From assembly GCA_020851735.1 (NCBI GenBank), contig JADZCD010000020.1, positions 1-64,000 of the forward strand: a DNA stretch of 64,000 bases. The letters are read 5' to 3'. Under the pieces are notes generated by a model, which was given only the letters and a program-made list of their open reading frames with translations, made no database searches and was not told the origin of the DNA. Every line of letters begins with the position of its first letter. The first letter of the stretch is position 1. The translations under genes and the position numbers were made by a program. This DNA comes from Phycisphaeraceae bacterium. Lineage in GTDB: Bacteria > Planctomycetota > Phycisphaerae > Phycisphaerales > Phycisphaeraceae. Shown here piece after piece: positions 48,448 through 57,343 of this stretch.

Positions 48448-49977
48448 TTAAGGATTCTGGGCGGCGGACAACTCGTCGACCAGCTTGCGGATGGCGTCCA
48501 GGCGGTCCTTGATGTCGCGGTATTTGATGTCCGTCTGGAGAATCTTGGAGGCGATTTTCTGAGCCTCGCGGGCTTGCTCGAGCTGTTTGTTCTTGCGGGC
48601 GCTTTTTTCCAGGGCGTCCATCAGCTGGTAGCGCAAGTCCATACCCACCGCGTCGTCCTCGATGGGGTGAATGCTGATCCCTTCGCGCAGGGTGTCGGTG
48701 GCCTCCTCCGGCCAACCCTTGGCGGCGTAGCACATGCCCAGATAAAGCAGCGATTGCACGCGCACCTTGGCGTCGCCCCGGGCGTCCTGCAGGGCGGCGA
48801 TGGCTTCGTCGAATTTCTGGAACTGCATCAGCCGCCGGCCCAGCTGGAATTTCAGCGCCAGGTCGGTGGGATAGTTCTTCGCCCTCTCGGTGTATTCCTG
48901 CAGCTCAAATTTGAGCAATTTGACCGACAAATCCCGCAATTTGGCAGCCGCCTCGGCATCCTGGGGGTTGTCCTTGGCCGCCTGCCGCAGCACGCGGATC
49001 TTACGATTGATCTGCCGGATGGCGATGTCCCCGTGCCGCACTTTAAAGCGATATTGCTCGGTCCGTTCCCAGGCTTCCTTTAAGCGGGTCATGGCCTCGG
49101 CTTCCGAAGCGTCGTCGCCCTTCTGCAACAGGGCTCCCACCAGTTTCTCGAGCAGGTCGACGTCCTGGTTGGCCTCGTATTCCTTGCGGTACCGGGCGAT
49201 CACTTCGTCCAGAACCGATTCGGTCCGGTCCACCGCCTGTTCCTGCTCCAGGGCCCGCTGCTTGTCCATGTCCTTGACGAAAGACTTGAAGCCCCCCTCT
49301 TTGCCCGCCTCGGCATAGGCCCCCTGCTTGAGGGTCATTTCCGTTTCCAGGTCTTTGAGGTCATCCAGCAGCTTCGCGTCGTCGGGCCGCAGGCTCAAAG
49401 CCAGGCGACAGGCCTCCACCGCCTTGTCGAACGAGCCGATGCGGGCGAATAGATCGCGGGACTTGATGAAGACCTTATCCGGCGTCTTACGGCTCTTGCG
49501 TCCGAACTCCAGCACCAGCGTGCCCACCCAGTAAGCGACTTCCCCCAAGTGCAGCTCCGGCTCAGCCTCGGCGGCCTCCACCGCTTTTTCCATCATGTCC
49601 AGCATCAAGCTCATGTTCAGCGGGTCTTTGCTCCAGATCCGCTCGGCATCGAGCATCTTGCTGACCGGGTCTTTGCCCTGCGACTTGAATTTCTCGGACA
49701 AACCAGCCGTCTTGCCCCCGCCCACCTTGTATTTAAGGGCTACGTCCCGCAGGGCCTCGTGCTGGGCCATGTTGTCCGGGTCATGACGCAGGCCGTCGAT
49801 AAAAAGCTGGATCGCGTATTCGTAATTGCGGGTGTCGGCGTTGGTTTGGGCGTGCTCAAAAAACCGCTTGGCCTTGCGCGGATCGCGTGCCAGCCCCGGC
49901 TCCGCGGGCGTATCAGCGGAGGGGTTCTGTTTTTTGTCTTCTGGCTTATTGCCGCGTCTAAAAAAGTTCAGGGCCAT
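48448..49977 (-). CDS. Tetratricopeptide-repeat protein
   Basis: A 509-residue soluble protein. ARDPRKAKRFFEHAQTNADTRNYEYAIQLFIDGLRHDPDN (residues about 30-70), SFDKAVEACRLALSLRPDD and the C-terminal KFDEAIAALQDARGDAKVRVQSLLYLGMCYAAKGWPEEATDTLREGI are TPR-like helix pairs. The middle (about 200-380) is charged and helical, possibly coiled coil. No enzymatic motif or signal peptide is seen. It is most likely a scaffold for a protein complex. It lies upstream of kdsB on the same strand. Confidence 0.75.
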   Translation of the reverse strand: MALNFFRRGNKPEDKKQNPSADTPAEPGLARDPRKAKRFFEHAQTNADTRNYEYAIQLFIDGLRHDPDNMAQHEALRDVALKYKVGGGKTAGLSEKFKSQGKDPVSKMLDAERIWSKDPLNMSLMLDMMEKAVEAAEAEPELHLGEVAYWVGTLVLEFGRKSRKTPDKVFIKSRDLFARIGSFDKAVEACRLALSLRPDDAKLLDDLKDLETEMTLKQGAYAEAGKEGGFKSFVKDMDKQRALEQEQAVDRTESVLDEVIARYRKEYEANQDVDLLEKLVGALLQKGDDASEAEAMTRLKEAWERTEQYRFKVRHGDIAIRQINRKIRVLRQAAKDNPQDAEAAAKLRDLSVKLLKFELQEYTERAKNYPTDLALKFQLGRRLMQFQKFDEAIAALQDARGDAKVRVQSLLYLGMCYAAKGWPEEATDTLREGISIHPIEDDAVGMDLRYQLMDALEKSARKNKQLEQAREAQKIASKILQTDIKYRDIKDRLDAIRKLVDELSAAQNP

Positions 49978-50306
49978 CCATTAGTCACCCCGCCCGGTCA
50001 GCCACAAGCCCTCCGGCACTTGTTCGGCAGAACCAGGCAGCATCCTTCGCCCGATCCGGTTAGGTTTCGTCAATCCAGCGCTCGCAGACGACAGCGATTC
50101 ACCCACCTCAACCCTGTTAATCTAGGCCCGCAGCGGGACTTGTCAAATCACCAGCGATCCCCCGGAAGTCCCCCGGAACTCCCCCGGGATCCCCTCGTGG
50201 ATTCCGCGCTTGCCGCCCGGCCCTGGGGGACTTATCGTCCTGACTTAAGGGCTGGCGGACCGTTTTTTCCGCTCGTCCTCTAACCGCTTTCCCCTGGAGA
50301 TCGACG
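49978..50306. other. Divergent intergenic region with E-type units
   Basis: The 329 bases between the TPR-protein and dapB genes contain several CCCCCGGAA units at 50159-50192 (CCCCCGGAAGTCCCCCGGAA and so on), of the same kind as in the left half of the window. Nothing else is recognised; both promoters should be here. Confidence 0.55.
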
Positions 50307-51098
50307 ATGCCCTCATTGGCTATTCATGGCGCTGCCGGCAGGATGGGCCGGCGCTTAATCGCTCTGGCGACGGAAAACTCGAATCTTAAGCTGGTGGCGG
50401 CGGTCGAATTTCCCGGACACCCGGACCTGGGCAAAGATGCCGGCTCCTTGGCGGGCGTGGGGTCCCTGGGGCTGGGGTTATCGTCGACGCTGGACGTTGA
50501 GCCCGACGTGATCATCGACTTTTCCTCGCCTCAGGGCACGCGCAAGATCATTCCTCTCTGCGCCCAGCGGAAGATTCCTCTGGTCGTCGGCACCACGGGC
50601 TTAACGGGCGAGGACCACCAGGCCATTGCCCAGGCGGCCGGGCAGACAGCCATCCTGCAGGCAGCGAACATGAGCCTGGGAGTTAATCTCTTGATCGCCC
50701 TGGCGGCGAAGGTCGCGCGCCAGCTCGGCGACGACTACGACATTGAAATCACCGAGGCGCATCATCGCTTCAAAAAGGACTCGCCTTCGGGAACCGCCCT
50801 GGCCATCGCCGGGGCCATCTGCCAGGCCACCGGCAAGTCCGTCGACCGCGACCTGGTCCACGGCCGCCAGGGCGCGGACACCGAGCGCCGCCGCGGGCAG
50901 ATCGGCATGCACGCCTTGCGCTTAGGCGACATCGTCGGCAAGCACGACATCCACTTTGCCAGCTTAGGCGAGGAAATCGTCCTGGCGCATACCGCCACCA
51001 CCCGCGACGTCTTTGCCCGCGGCGCCCTGCGGGCTGCCCAATGGCTGGCGGATAAACCGGCGGGCCGATACAGCATGGCCGACGTGCTGGGGCTGTGA
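50307..51098 (+). CDS. dapB: 4-hydroxy-tetrahydrodipicolinate reductase
   Basis: A 263-residue enzyme of the lysine/diaminopimelate pathway. IHGAAGRMGRRLI (residues 5-17) binds NAD(P)H, DVIIDFSSPQGTRKI and VGTTGLTGEDH follow, and EAHHRFKKDSPSGTALAIA carries the catalytic His and Lys and the substrate-binding SGTA. DAP is needed for the cross-links of peptidoglycan, in keeping with murA. CTGGAG lies 7 bases before the ATG. A terminator-like hairpin follows 37 bases after the stop. Confidence 0.95.
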   Translation: MPSLAIHGAAGRMGRRLIALATENSNLKLVAAVEFPGHPDLGKDAGSLAGVGSLGLGLSSTLDVEPDVIIDFSSPQGTRKIIPLCAQRKIPLVVGTTGLTGEDHQAIAQAAGQTAILQAANMSLGVNLLIALAAKVARQLGDDYDIEITEAHHRFKKDSPSGTALAIAGAICQATGKSVDRDLVHGRQGADTERRRGQIGMHALRLGDIVGKHDIHFASLGEEIVLAHTATTRDVFARGALRAAQWLADKPAGRYSMADVLGL

Positions 51099-51135
51099 CA
51101 GGTGGGGATAGGGCAATAGGGATTGGGGACCAGCG

Positions 51136-51170
51136 AAAAAAAAGCCCACCCGGCTAAGGTGGGCTTTATT
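51136..51170. terminator. Bidirectional rho-independent terminator
   Basis: A 10-bp stem AAAGCCCACC/GGTGGGCTTT with loop CGGCTAA, an A run on the left and a short T-rich right side, lies between the convergent dapB and secretin genes. It can serve both. Confidence 0.85.
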
Positions 51171-51196
51171 AATTCAGTTTTTCCCGACGTTTTCTC

Positions 51197-54100
51197 TTAG
51201 AACGTCTTGCCCGTGTTGTACTGCTGGGGGTTGCTCAGCAGGCCGGGGTAGAGTTCCTCTTCCATCTCGTTCTGGATGATGATCGAGGGTGTGATCAGGA
51301 TCAGCAACGTCCGTTCGTCTTTAACGTCCACGGTGTTGGTAAAGAGCCGGTTGAGCACGGGAATCTTCGAGAGAATCGGCACGCCGGCCTGAACCTGCAC
51401 GTCGGCCACCAGGCGCTGGCCGCCTAAGAGCAGGGTGCCGCGATCCGGCACGCTGACGGTGGTCTTGACCTGCGTGACCTCCAACTCCGGCTGATCCAGG
51501 GGGAACGAATTGGAGGACACGACGTCGCCGTTGTCGTTCACCACCGTGTTGGTGATGCTCAGGGTACGGAACCGCTTGAGCGTGGCCAGGCTGGGCCGCA
51601 GAGTCAACGTGACATAGCGGCGATCCGCACTGACCGTGCCTTCCACGTCCATGACCACGCCGGTGTTGATCACGTCCAGCGTGACGTCAAACCCGCCGGT
51701 GTCTTCCACCGGTTCCAAGTCGCTGATGAAGGACGTCTGCGTGGCCACCAGCACGTAAGCCCGTTGGCCGTTGAAGAAGGTCAACCGCGGCGCGGTCAGC
51801 GACACCGCCTGGCGGCTGGCCTGGGTGGCGTTGAGCAGCACGGACAGGTTGAGCTGATCCAGATATCCGAAGCTGACGTCCATGGAGCGGCCCAGGGTCA
51901 GGTCCTGGCTGGTAAACGACCCGCCCACGCCGGTGGGGCCGACGGTGCTGCGACTGGCAATATTGGCTGAGTCTTGTTCGACCTCGATGCCCGTCCAAGG
52001 GCCGGGCAGGTCGTAAGCGACGTCCATGTCCACGCCCACCTCTTCGAGGAAGTTGTGGTCCACCAGCAGGAAGCGGCCTTCCACGTGGATCTGCACCGCG
52101 CGGGATTCGCGGATCTGTCCCAACAGGTCCATGATCTCCCGATGGTTCTTGGGGGTGGTCTTGACGATCAGGTTGCCATTAAGCTCCTGCACGCTGCTCT
52201 GGTCGCCGCCGTACAGAGCCCATTCGTCCTGCCGGCCGACGGTGTCCTGGAGCAGGGTGGTGATCTCCGTCACCTGCTCCTCGCGGGTGGGCAGTTCTTC
52301 TTCATCGCCCTCCTCGAACGAAGCGCCGCCGCCGCCTTCGCCGGACTCGAGCACGGAGGCTAAGTCAAAATTAGGAGCGTCGGTAAAGTGCGGCACCTGC
52401 ACCAACAGGTCGCGGATGTCGTAGACCCGGATCTCCGTGACCCGCGTCAGATTCGATTGGGTGGAAATATGAATGTAACCATCCACGATGGTGTAGATCA
52501 CCGGGTCCAGCGGATTGAGCACCGAGGCTTGATCAAGCACCAGTTGCAGGGCTCGTTCCACGGTGACGTTGTCCAATTGGACCGTCACCGGCATGCCCGG
52601 CTCGATGCCCGCCTCGCTTAAGGCTGCCCAGTTGATGTACAAGCTGACGCCCGTGGTGCTGCGGATGTAGCTGAGTACTTCGTCCAGGCGGGCGCCCTCG
52701 AAATTCATCGGAATCGGCTCACGCAGCTTGGCGGCCACCTTCCGATTCACTTCCGAGTCCATGCTGTCCCCCGCCAGCGCGCCCAGACGCCGGGCCGTGA
52801 TGGCCGGCCAATCCGACGGATACGTCACCAGCTGGCTGTCGGGTATGGAATCCACCACCGAATCCACCCGCATCTGGGCTAAGGCCAGGCCGCGATCCCG
52901 GATGGCCTTGCCGTATTGCACGGCGATCCGGCTGTCCTCGATCATCATTTTCACCGCCTGCGTCGCGGCGTTGTTCGGATCCAGGAATAAAGCCTGATCC
53001 ACCACCTGCAGGGCTTCGTCGTATTTCAATTCCCGCCGCAGCTCCGCGGCCCGCATCAGCAGCCGCTGCACTTCGCGATCGGTCTGATCAATCGCCTCGC
53101 GGCGGCGCTTGTCCGAGTCCTCCGCGCGTTGCTGGATGATCTGCTGTTCCTGTTGGGCCCGGGAGGCCTGTTCCTGATCAGCGATCTTCGAGCCCAGCAA
53201 CACCGCTTGTTCACGCAACTGGGAATACTGGCTGACCGGCAGGAACCGCTGATTGCGGTCCAGCATCACCTTGGCCTGGGCCACCAGTTCCTGGGCGGCG
53301 GTGAAATTCCGCGCCTGCAGGCTCTGGTCAGCCTGATTGAGCAGTTGCTGGAATTCGGCCACGGTCATGTTCTCGCCGAGCGTGCGGTTCAGGCGCTGCT
53401 CGTCGAGCAGATTGGTGGGCACAAATTGCTCACTGAGTTTGCTCTGCACCGCGGTCTGACCTTGCCGGGCTTCCTGATTACCGGGGTCCAGTTCCAGGGC
53501 CTTGGCGTAGGCCTCCGCGGCCAGGCGATATTGGCTTTGTTTCTCCGCTTCCCGGGCTTCGGCGACCTTCTGCTGCGCGTAGACCTTGCGCATCTTGCCC
53601 AACAGGTCGCTGGATGCCGCCGCGGGCGCAGCGGCCGCCGGCGCGGTTCCTTCGGCTGCGGGCGCAGCGGGAGACACGGCGGTTTCACTGGCCAGCGGGA
53701 CCGGCTCAAGCGTCGGGGCCGGCGTGGGCTGGGGTTCACCCTCCACGGCAACTTCCGCAGACGCCGCGGGGGGCGCCACGGGGGGTTCGACCACCACGTC
53801 CTCAACCGCCGCCTCGCCGGCCTGCGAGCTGGCGATGGCTGCCGCTTCCGCGGAGGCCATGTCGGCAGAGCCGGGCGTCGCCGAGGCCAGCACCTGCCGG
53901 GTCGCTTTCCGCTCGGAGATCAATTGCAGTTGCTGCTTGATGCGTTCCTGTTCAAACCAGCCCAAGTCAATGCCGCTGGCCTGGACGGCCTGGAGCTTCT
54001 TCTCGGCGGCATCCAGGCGATCGGCTTCCAGGTCGGCCTGGGCTTCGCTGATGGCCGCCCGCGCGGCTGCCTCATCAGGGAACAGGCTGCGGCGGGTTTC

Positions 54101-54502
54101 CGCCAGGCGCGCCTGGGCCAGGTTGCGGGTGGCTTGATCGGAAGCGGTGTTATTCACCACCGCCTCATAAAGCGTCACCGCCCGAGGCAGCTGGCCGGAC
54201 CGGCGGGCTTGATCCGCCTGGGCCAACAGCTCCTTGGGGTCGCCGCTGGTCCGGGTGCGCCGGTCCAGGTCCTGGAGGGTTTGATAGTACAGAAGCCTTT
54301 GTTCGCTATTGGCCAATCCGACCGGGTCTACTTTCCGCAGCACCCCACGGGCTGCGTCGTAGTCCCCTTGTCGGTATTGCTCCAATCCCTTCTGGAGCAG
54401 TTCAGCGGCGCTCGGGGCGCTCTGCTCCGCCCAGACAGGGTGGGATGCCATGGTGAATAAGGCGACGATGACCAACAGGCGCTTGAGCTTGCCACCAGAC
54501 AA
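51197..54502 (-). CDS. Secretin (type II/IV outer-membrane pore) with long TPR-rich N-terminus
   Basis: A 1101-residue outer-membrane secretin. From the TTG at 54502 a clear signal peptide results (MSGGKLKRLLVIVALFTMASHPVWA). Then come helical TPR-like repeats (about 20-217), an Ala/Pro-rich linker (about 224-304), more helical repeats (to about 570), an STN/N0-like domain (from PMNFEGARLDEVLSYIRSTTGVSLY, about 590) and the secretin domain with RRYVTLTLRPSL (about 961) and VPDRGTLLLGGQRLVADVQVQAGVPILSKIPVLNRLF (about 1020). The C-terminal half is standard for GspD/PilQ; the large TPR part is unusual. It is a lone gene. Confidence 0.88.
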   Translation of the reverse strand: MSGGKLKRLLVIVALFTMASHPVWAEQSAPSAAELLQKGLEQYRQGDYDAARGVLRKVDPVGLANSEQRLLYYQTLQDLDRRTRTSGDPKELLAQADQARRSGQLPRAVTLYEAVVNNTASDQATRNLAQARLAETRRSLFPDEAAARAAISEAQADLEADRLDAAEKKLQAVQASGIDLGWFEQERIKQQLQLISERKATRQVLASATPGSADMASAEAAAIASSQAGEAAVEDVVVEPPVAPPAASAEVAVEGEPQPTPAPTLEPVPLASETAVSPAAPAAEGTAPAAAAPAAASSDLLGKMRKVYAQQKVAEAREAEKQSQYRLAAEAYAKALELDPGNQEARQGQTAVQSKLSEQFVPTNLLDEQRLNRTLGENMTVAEFQQLLNQADQSLQARNFTAAQELVAQAKVMLDRNQRFLPVSQYSQLREQAVLLGSKIADQEQASRAQQEQQIIQQRAEDSDKRRREAIDQTDREVQRLLMRAAELRRELKYDEALQVVDQALFLDPNNAATQAVKMMIEDSRIAVQYGKAIRDRGLALAQMRVDSVVDSIPDSQLVTYPSDWPAITARRLGALAGDSMDSEVNRKVAAKLREPIPMNFEGARLDEVLSYIRSTTGVSLYINWAALSEAGIEPGMPVTVQLDNVTVERALQLVLDQASVLNPLDPVIYTIVDGYIHISTQSNLTRVTEIRVYDIRDLLVQVPHFTDAPNFDLASVLESGEGGGGASFEEGDEEELPTREEQVTEITTLLQDTVGRQDEWALYGGDQSSVQELNGNLIVKTTPKNHREIMDLLGQIRESRAVQIHVEGRFLLVDHNFLEEVGVDMDVAYDLPGPWTGIEVEQDSANIASRSTVGPTGVGGSFTSQDLTLGRSMDVSFGYLDQLNLSVLLNATQASRQAVSLTAPRLTFFNGQRAYVLVATQTSFISDLEPVEDTGGFDVTLDVINTGVVMDVEGTVSADRRYVTLTLRPSLATLKRFRTLSITNTVVNDNGDVVSSNSFPLDQPELEVTQVKTTVSVPDRGTLLLGGQRLVADVQVQAGVPILSKIPVLNRLFTNTVDVKDERTLLILITPSIIIQNEMEEELYPGLLSNPQQYNTGKTF

Positions 54503-54509
54503 CGCAAAG

Positions 54510-54516
54510 CCTCCTT
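54510..54516 (-). promoter_or_regulatory. Ribosome binding site deciding the secretin start
   Basis: AAGGAGG lies 7 bases upstream of the TTG at 54502. The ATG codons at 54535 and 54631 have no such site, and only the TTG gives a normal signal peptide. Confidence 0.75.
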
Positions 54517-54535
54517 CGCTGCGGGTATGAGCCAT

Positions 54536-54903
54536 CCGTCGTTCAATCAGTTTGGGGCGACCTCGGCTCGCTTCGGTCCAAGCGAACACATTCGGCAGGG
54601 GATGCCACAGGGTTACACCCGTGAGCAGCACTCCTCAGGGTGAGGCTAGTCTAAAAGTCCAACGGGTCCGCTGCAAGTGACGAAAATTCATTCCGTGACT
54701 TTTTTTTAGTCCCACCCAAGCGTTATCCCCCGCTGCCGGCCTCAGCGGCCGGTGGTTATTCCACCCCTTAAGCTGATATCCCCAAACACCCGGTCTCTGG
54801 ATATTCCCGCTGTTCTGCCGTAAAAGGAAGGGGTAAAGTCAATCCCCACCCTCTTGGCCCCCGCCTGAAAACGGTCGGCAAAGGATCCCCCGAAGGAATC
54901 CCC
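54536..54903. other. Divergent intergenic region
   Basis: A gap of 368 bases, or about 400 when counted from the chosen secretin start at 54502. It carries a run of T (54699-54706) and a hairpin-forming stretch CTGCCGGCCTCAGCGGCCGG at about 54733-54752. GAAGGAATCCCC precedes the epimerase ATG. Nothing else is recognised. Confidence 0.5.
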
Positions 54904-55821
54904 ATGTCCTCGCTTATTACCGTCACCGGGGCCGCAGGCCGGCTTGGACAAACTCTCTGCCGGGAGCTGCGGGCCCAGAATATGGAAGTTTTGGGGATAG
55001 ATCGCCAGCCTTGCCCGCAAGCATCCTGGCCCATGATCCAGGCGGATCTGACCAACCCCAGGGATCTGGCCGGCCCCATGAAGGGCACGGGCGTCGTCGT
55101 CCACCTGGCCAACTTCCCCGGCGAAGACCCCGGCCGAAGCATGGCCCGTTTTCTGGAAAACGTGTCCATCAACACCCATGTTTTCGACGCCGCGCAGAAG
55201 GCGGGGGCCAAAAAGATCGTTTTCGCCAGCTCCATTCAGGTTGTCGGCGGCGATCGCACTCTTTCCCAGTTGGCGCAGCCCAGCCTACTGCCTTACCTGC
55301 CCCTGGACAGCCAGACCCCCGCCTGCTTGCGTAACGGCTACGCCCTAAGCAAATATCTGGGCGAGCAGATGCTGCGCTATTTCGCCGACCGGTTCCAGAT
55401 CTCCGGCATCGCCATGCGGCTGCCTTGGCTGGTCGACAGCGACGGCCTTAAGAATCTGCGGCAGGACCGCCCCACAAAACCCGTTTCCTGGATGCCCCTG
55501 GACCAGGCGTTCTCTTTTCTGACCTATGCCGACGCCGCCCGCCTGATCGCCCGGATCATCCAAACCGACCTGCCGGGCATGCGAACCTATCTGCCGGCCG
55601 CCAATCGGCCCTATCTGGACCTGCCTCTGCCGCAGATCGTCCGGACCTATTTCCCCACCGTGCCTTTACGCCAGCCCGTAGACCAGCTCCAGGGACTGGT
55701 GGATACCGGCCAAATCCAGCAAGAGACGGGCTGGTCACCCCAGGATCTGCTTTTTTATCCCGACCCGCCCTGCCCCGCTTGCTCTCACCCGGCCGGCCCC
55801 CCGGCCAAACCCGTCGCTTAA
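54904..55821 (+). CDS. NAD-dependent epimerase/dehydratase (extended SDR)
   Basis: A 305-residue extended short-chain dehydrogenase. VTGAAGRLGQTLCREL (residues 6-21) is the NAD-binding loop, VVHLANFPGED the beta-4 motif, VFASSIQVVGG the Ser of the catalytic triad, and YALSKYLGEQM (YxxxK) supplies Tyr and Lys. The substrate is probably a nucleotide sugar or similar. It is upstream of rpmA with 118 bases between, and is likely a separate unit. Confidence 0.83.
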   Translation: MSSLITVTGAAGRLGQTLCRELRAQNMEVLGIDRQPCPQASWPMIQADLTNPRDLAGPMKGTGVVVHLANFPGEDPGRSMARFLENVSINTHVFDAAQKAGAKKIVFASSIQVVGGDRTLSQLAQPSLLPYLPLDSQTPACLRNGYALSKYLGEQMLRYFADRFQISGIAMRLPWLVDSDGLKNLRQDRPTKPVSWMPLDQAFSFLTYADAARLIARIIQTDLPGMRTYLPAANRPYLDLPLPQIVRTYFPTVPLRQPVDQLQGLVDTGQIQQETGWSPQDLLFYPDPPCPACSHPAGPPAKPVA

Positions 55822-55939
55822 AGGGCTTGCTCTAAGGGTGGGACGCTGGTTATAGTATGGGGCTCCCGTCGGCTTGGCCGATAGGCGTAGCGGGGGGTTG
55901 ATTCCCGCCTAAACGACGTCTGCATAAGGTTTGAATGTC

Positions 55940-56185
55940 ATGGCACATAAGAAGGGTCAAGGCAGCACCAAGAACGGGCGCGACTCCAATCCGCAGTACC
56001 GGGGCATCAAGCTCTACGGCGGGCAGCAGGCGGTGGCGGGCAACATTATCGTCCGCCAGTGCGGCACGCCGTTTAAGCCCGGTCACGCCGTGGGCATCGG
56101 CCGGGACCACACCCTGTACGCCTTGATCGACGGCGTGGTGGAGTACCAAGGCCGGCGGGTGCACATCCGCCCCGCACAGGGTTGA
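55940..56185 (+). CDS. rpmA: 50S ribosomal protein L27
   Basis: An 81-residue L27. [29 protein letters not shown] is typical; the cleavable N-terminal extension of Firmicutes L27 is absent. [30 protein letters not shown] completes it. An ATG 9 bases upstream (55931) is less likely. The usual partner rplU (L21) is missing upstream; the preceding gene is an epimerase. A terminator follows before obg. Confidence 0.96.
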   Translation: MAHKKGQGSTKNGRDSNPQYRGIKLYGGQQAVAGNIIVRQCGTPFKPGHAVGIGRDHTLYALIDGVVEYQGRRVHIRPAQG

Positions 56186-56225
56186 AGTTTTTTTCAGCCC
56201 ACCGCTTTTACCAAGACACTGTGAT

Positions 56226-56249
56226 GGGGCGCTTCGTGGCGCCCTTTTT
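56226..56249 (+). terminator. Terminator after rpmA
   Basis: GGGCGC-ttcgtg-GCGCCC followed by TTTTTC, 40 bases after the rpmA stop and 33 before the obg start. It may attenuate rather than fully separate the two genes. Confidence 0.75.
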
Positions 56250-56281
56250 CTTTGCTCCAACTTTGAGGTAGACACCACACC

Positions 56282-57307
56282 GTGTTTGTCGATCAGGCGA
56301 TCATCTTGATCCGCAGCGGCCGCGGCGGCGACGGCAAAGCCAGCTTCCGGCGGGAAAAATACATTCCCAAGGGCGGCCCCGACGGCGGCGACGGCGGACG
56401 CGGCGGACACGTGGTGATCCAGGCCAAGGCCGGCCTGGACACGCTCCTGGACTTTGCCGGGCGCCACCACTGGGACGCCGAGGACGGCCAGCCGGGCGGC
56501 AGCCGGCAGATGCACGGCCGCGACGGCCAGGACCTGCTCATCGCCGTCCCGCCGGGCACGCTGGTGTACGACGACCAGACCGGCGAACTGATCGTCGACC
56601 TGGATCATCCGGGCGCGAGCCTGATGCTCGCCGAGGGCGGCAAGGGCGGCTTGGGCAACGAGCACTTTAAGAGCTCCACCAACCAGACGCCCACCGAATT
56701 CACCCCCGGGGAACAGCCCGTCGAACGCCGGCTGCGCCTGGAACTCAAACTCATCGCCGACGTCGGGCTGATCGGCAAACCCAATGCGGGCAAATCGACT
56801 CTCCTAAGCCGAATTTCCCGGGCCCGACCCAAAATCGCTGATTACCCGTTCACCACCCTGGAGCCCAACCTGGGTATCGCCGAGCTTTCGGGCCATCGCC
56901 GGCTGGTAGTGGCCGACATTCCCGGGCTGATCGAAGGCGCGCACCGCGGGCTGGGCCTGGGCACGCGCTTCCTGCGCCACATCGAGCGCACCCGCCTGCT
57001 GGTGCATCTGCTGGAATGGGAGCCGACCGACGGGTCGACGGCCATGGAAAATTATCGCGTGATCCGCACGGAATTGGCCAGCTATTCCCCCGCCCTGGCC
57101 GCCAAGCCCGAGCTGGTGGTGCTGACCAAGATCGACTTGCTGGCCAACGAAACCGATCGGCGCCTGGCCTGCGATATGATTCAGCAGGAGCTGGGCATCC
57201 CCGTGCTGGCGCTCAGCAGCATCTCCGGCCAGGGCTTAACCGAGCTTCTGGAAGCCTGCTGGCAGCAGGTCGGGCAGGATCGGCTCACCCCGACCTGGTC
57301 GGAGTAA
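56282..57307 (+). CDS. obg: GTPase Obg/CgtA, ribosome assembly
   Basis: A 341-residue Obg. The glycine-rich N-terminal OBG fold (FVDQAIILIRSGRGGDGKASFRREKY, residues 2-27) is followed by the G domain: GLIGKPNAGKSTLLSRIS (162-179), DYPFTTLEPNLG, VVADIPGLIEGAHRGLGLG and LTKIDLL. It ends soon after the G domain without the OCT domain of some homologues. It starts with GTG, GAGG being 12 bases ahead. The standard job is 50S maturation and stress control. Confidence 0.95.
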   Translation: MFVDQAIILIRSGRGGDGKASFRREKYIPKGGPDGGDGGRGGHVVIQAKAGLDTLLDFAGRHHWDAEDGQPGGSRQMHGRDGQDLLIAVPPGTLVYDDQTGELIVDLDHPGASLMLAEGGKGGLGNEHFKSSTNQTPTEFTPGEQPVERRLRLELKLIADVGLIGKPNAGKSTLLSRISRARPKIADYPFTTLEPNLGIAELSGHRRLVVADIPGLIEGAHRGLGLGTRFLRHIERTRLLVHLLEWEPTDGSTAMENYRVIRTELASYSPALAAKPELVVLTKIDLLANETDRRLACDMIQQELGIPVLALSSISGQGLTELLEACWQQVGQDRLTPTWSE

Positions 57308-57343
57308 TCCGTTAGACTTTGCAGGCATCCTTCCGAGCCCCCC

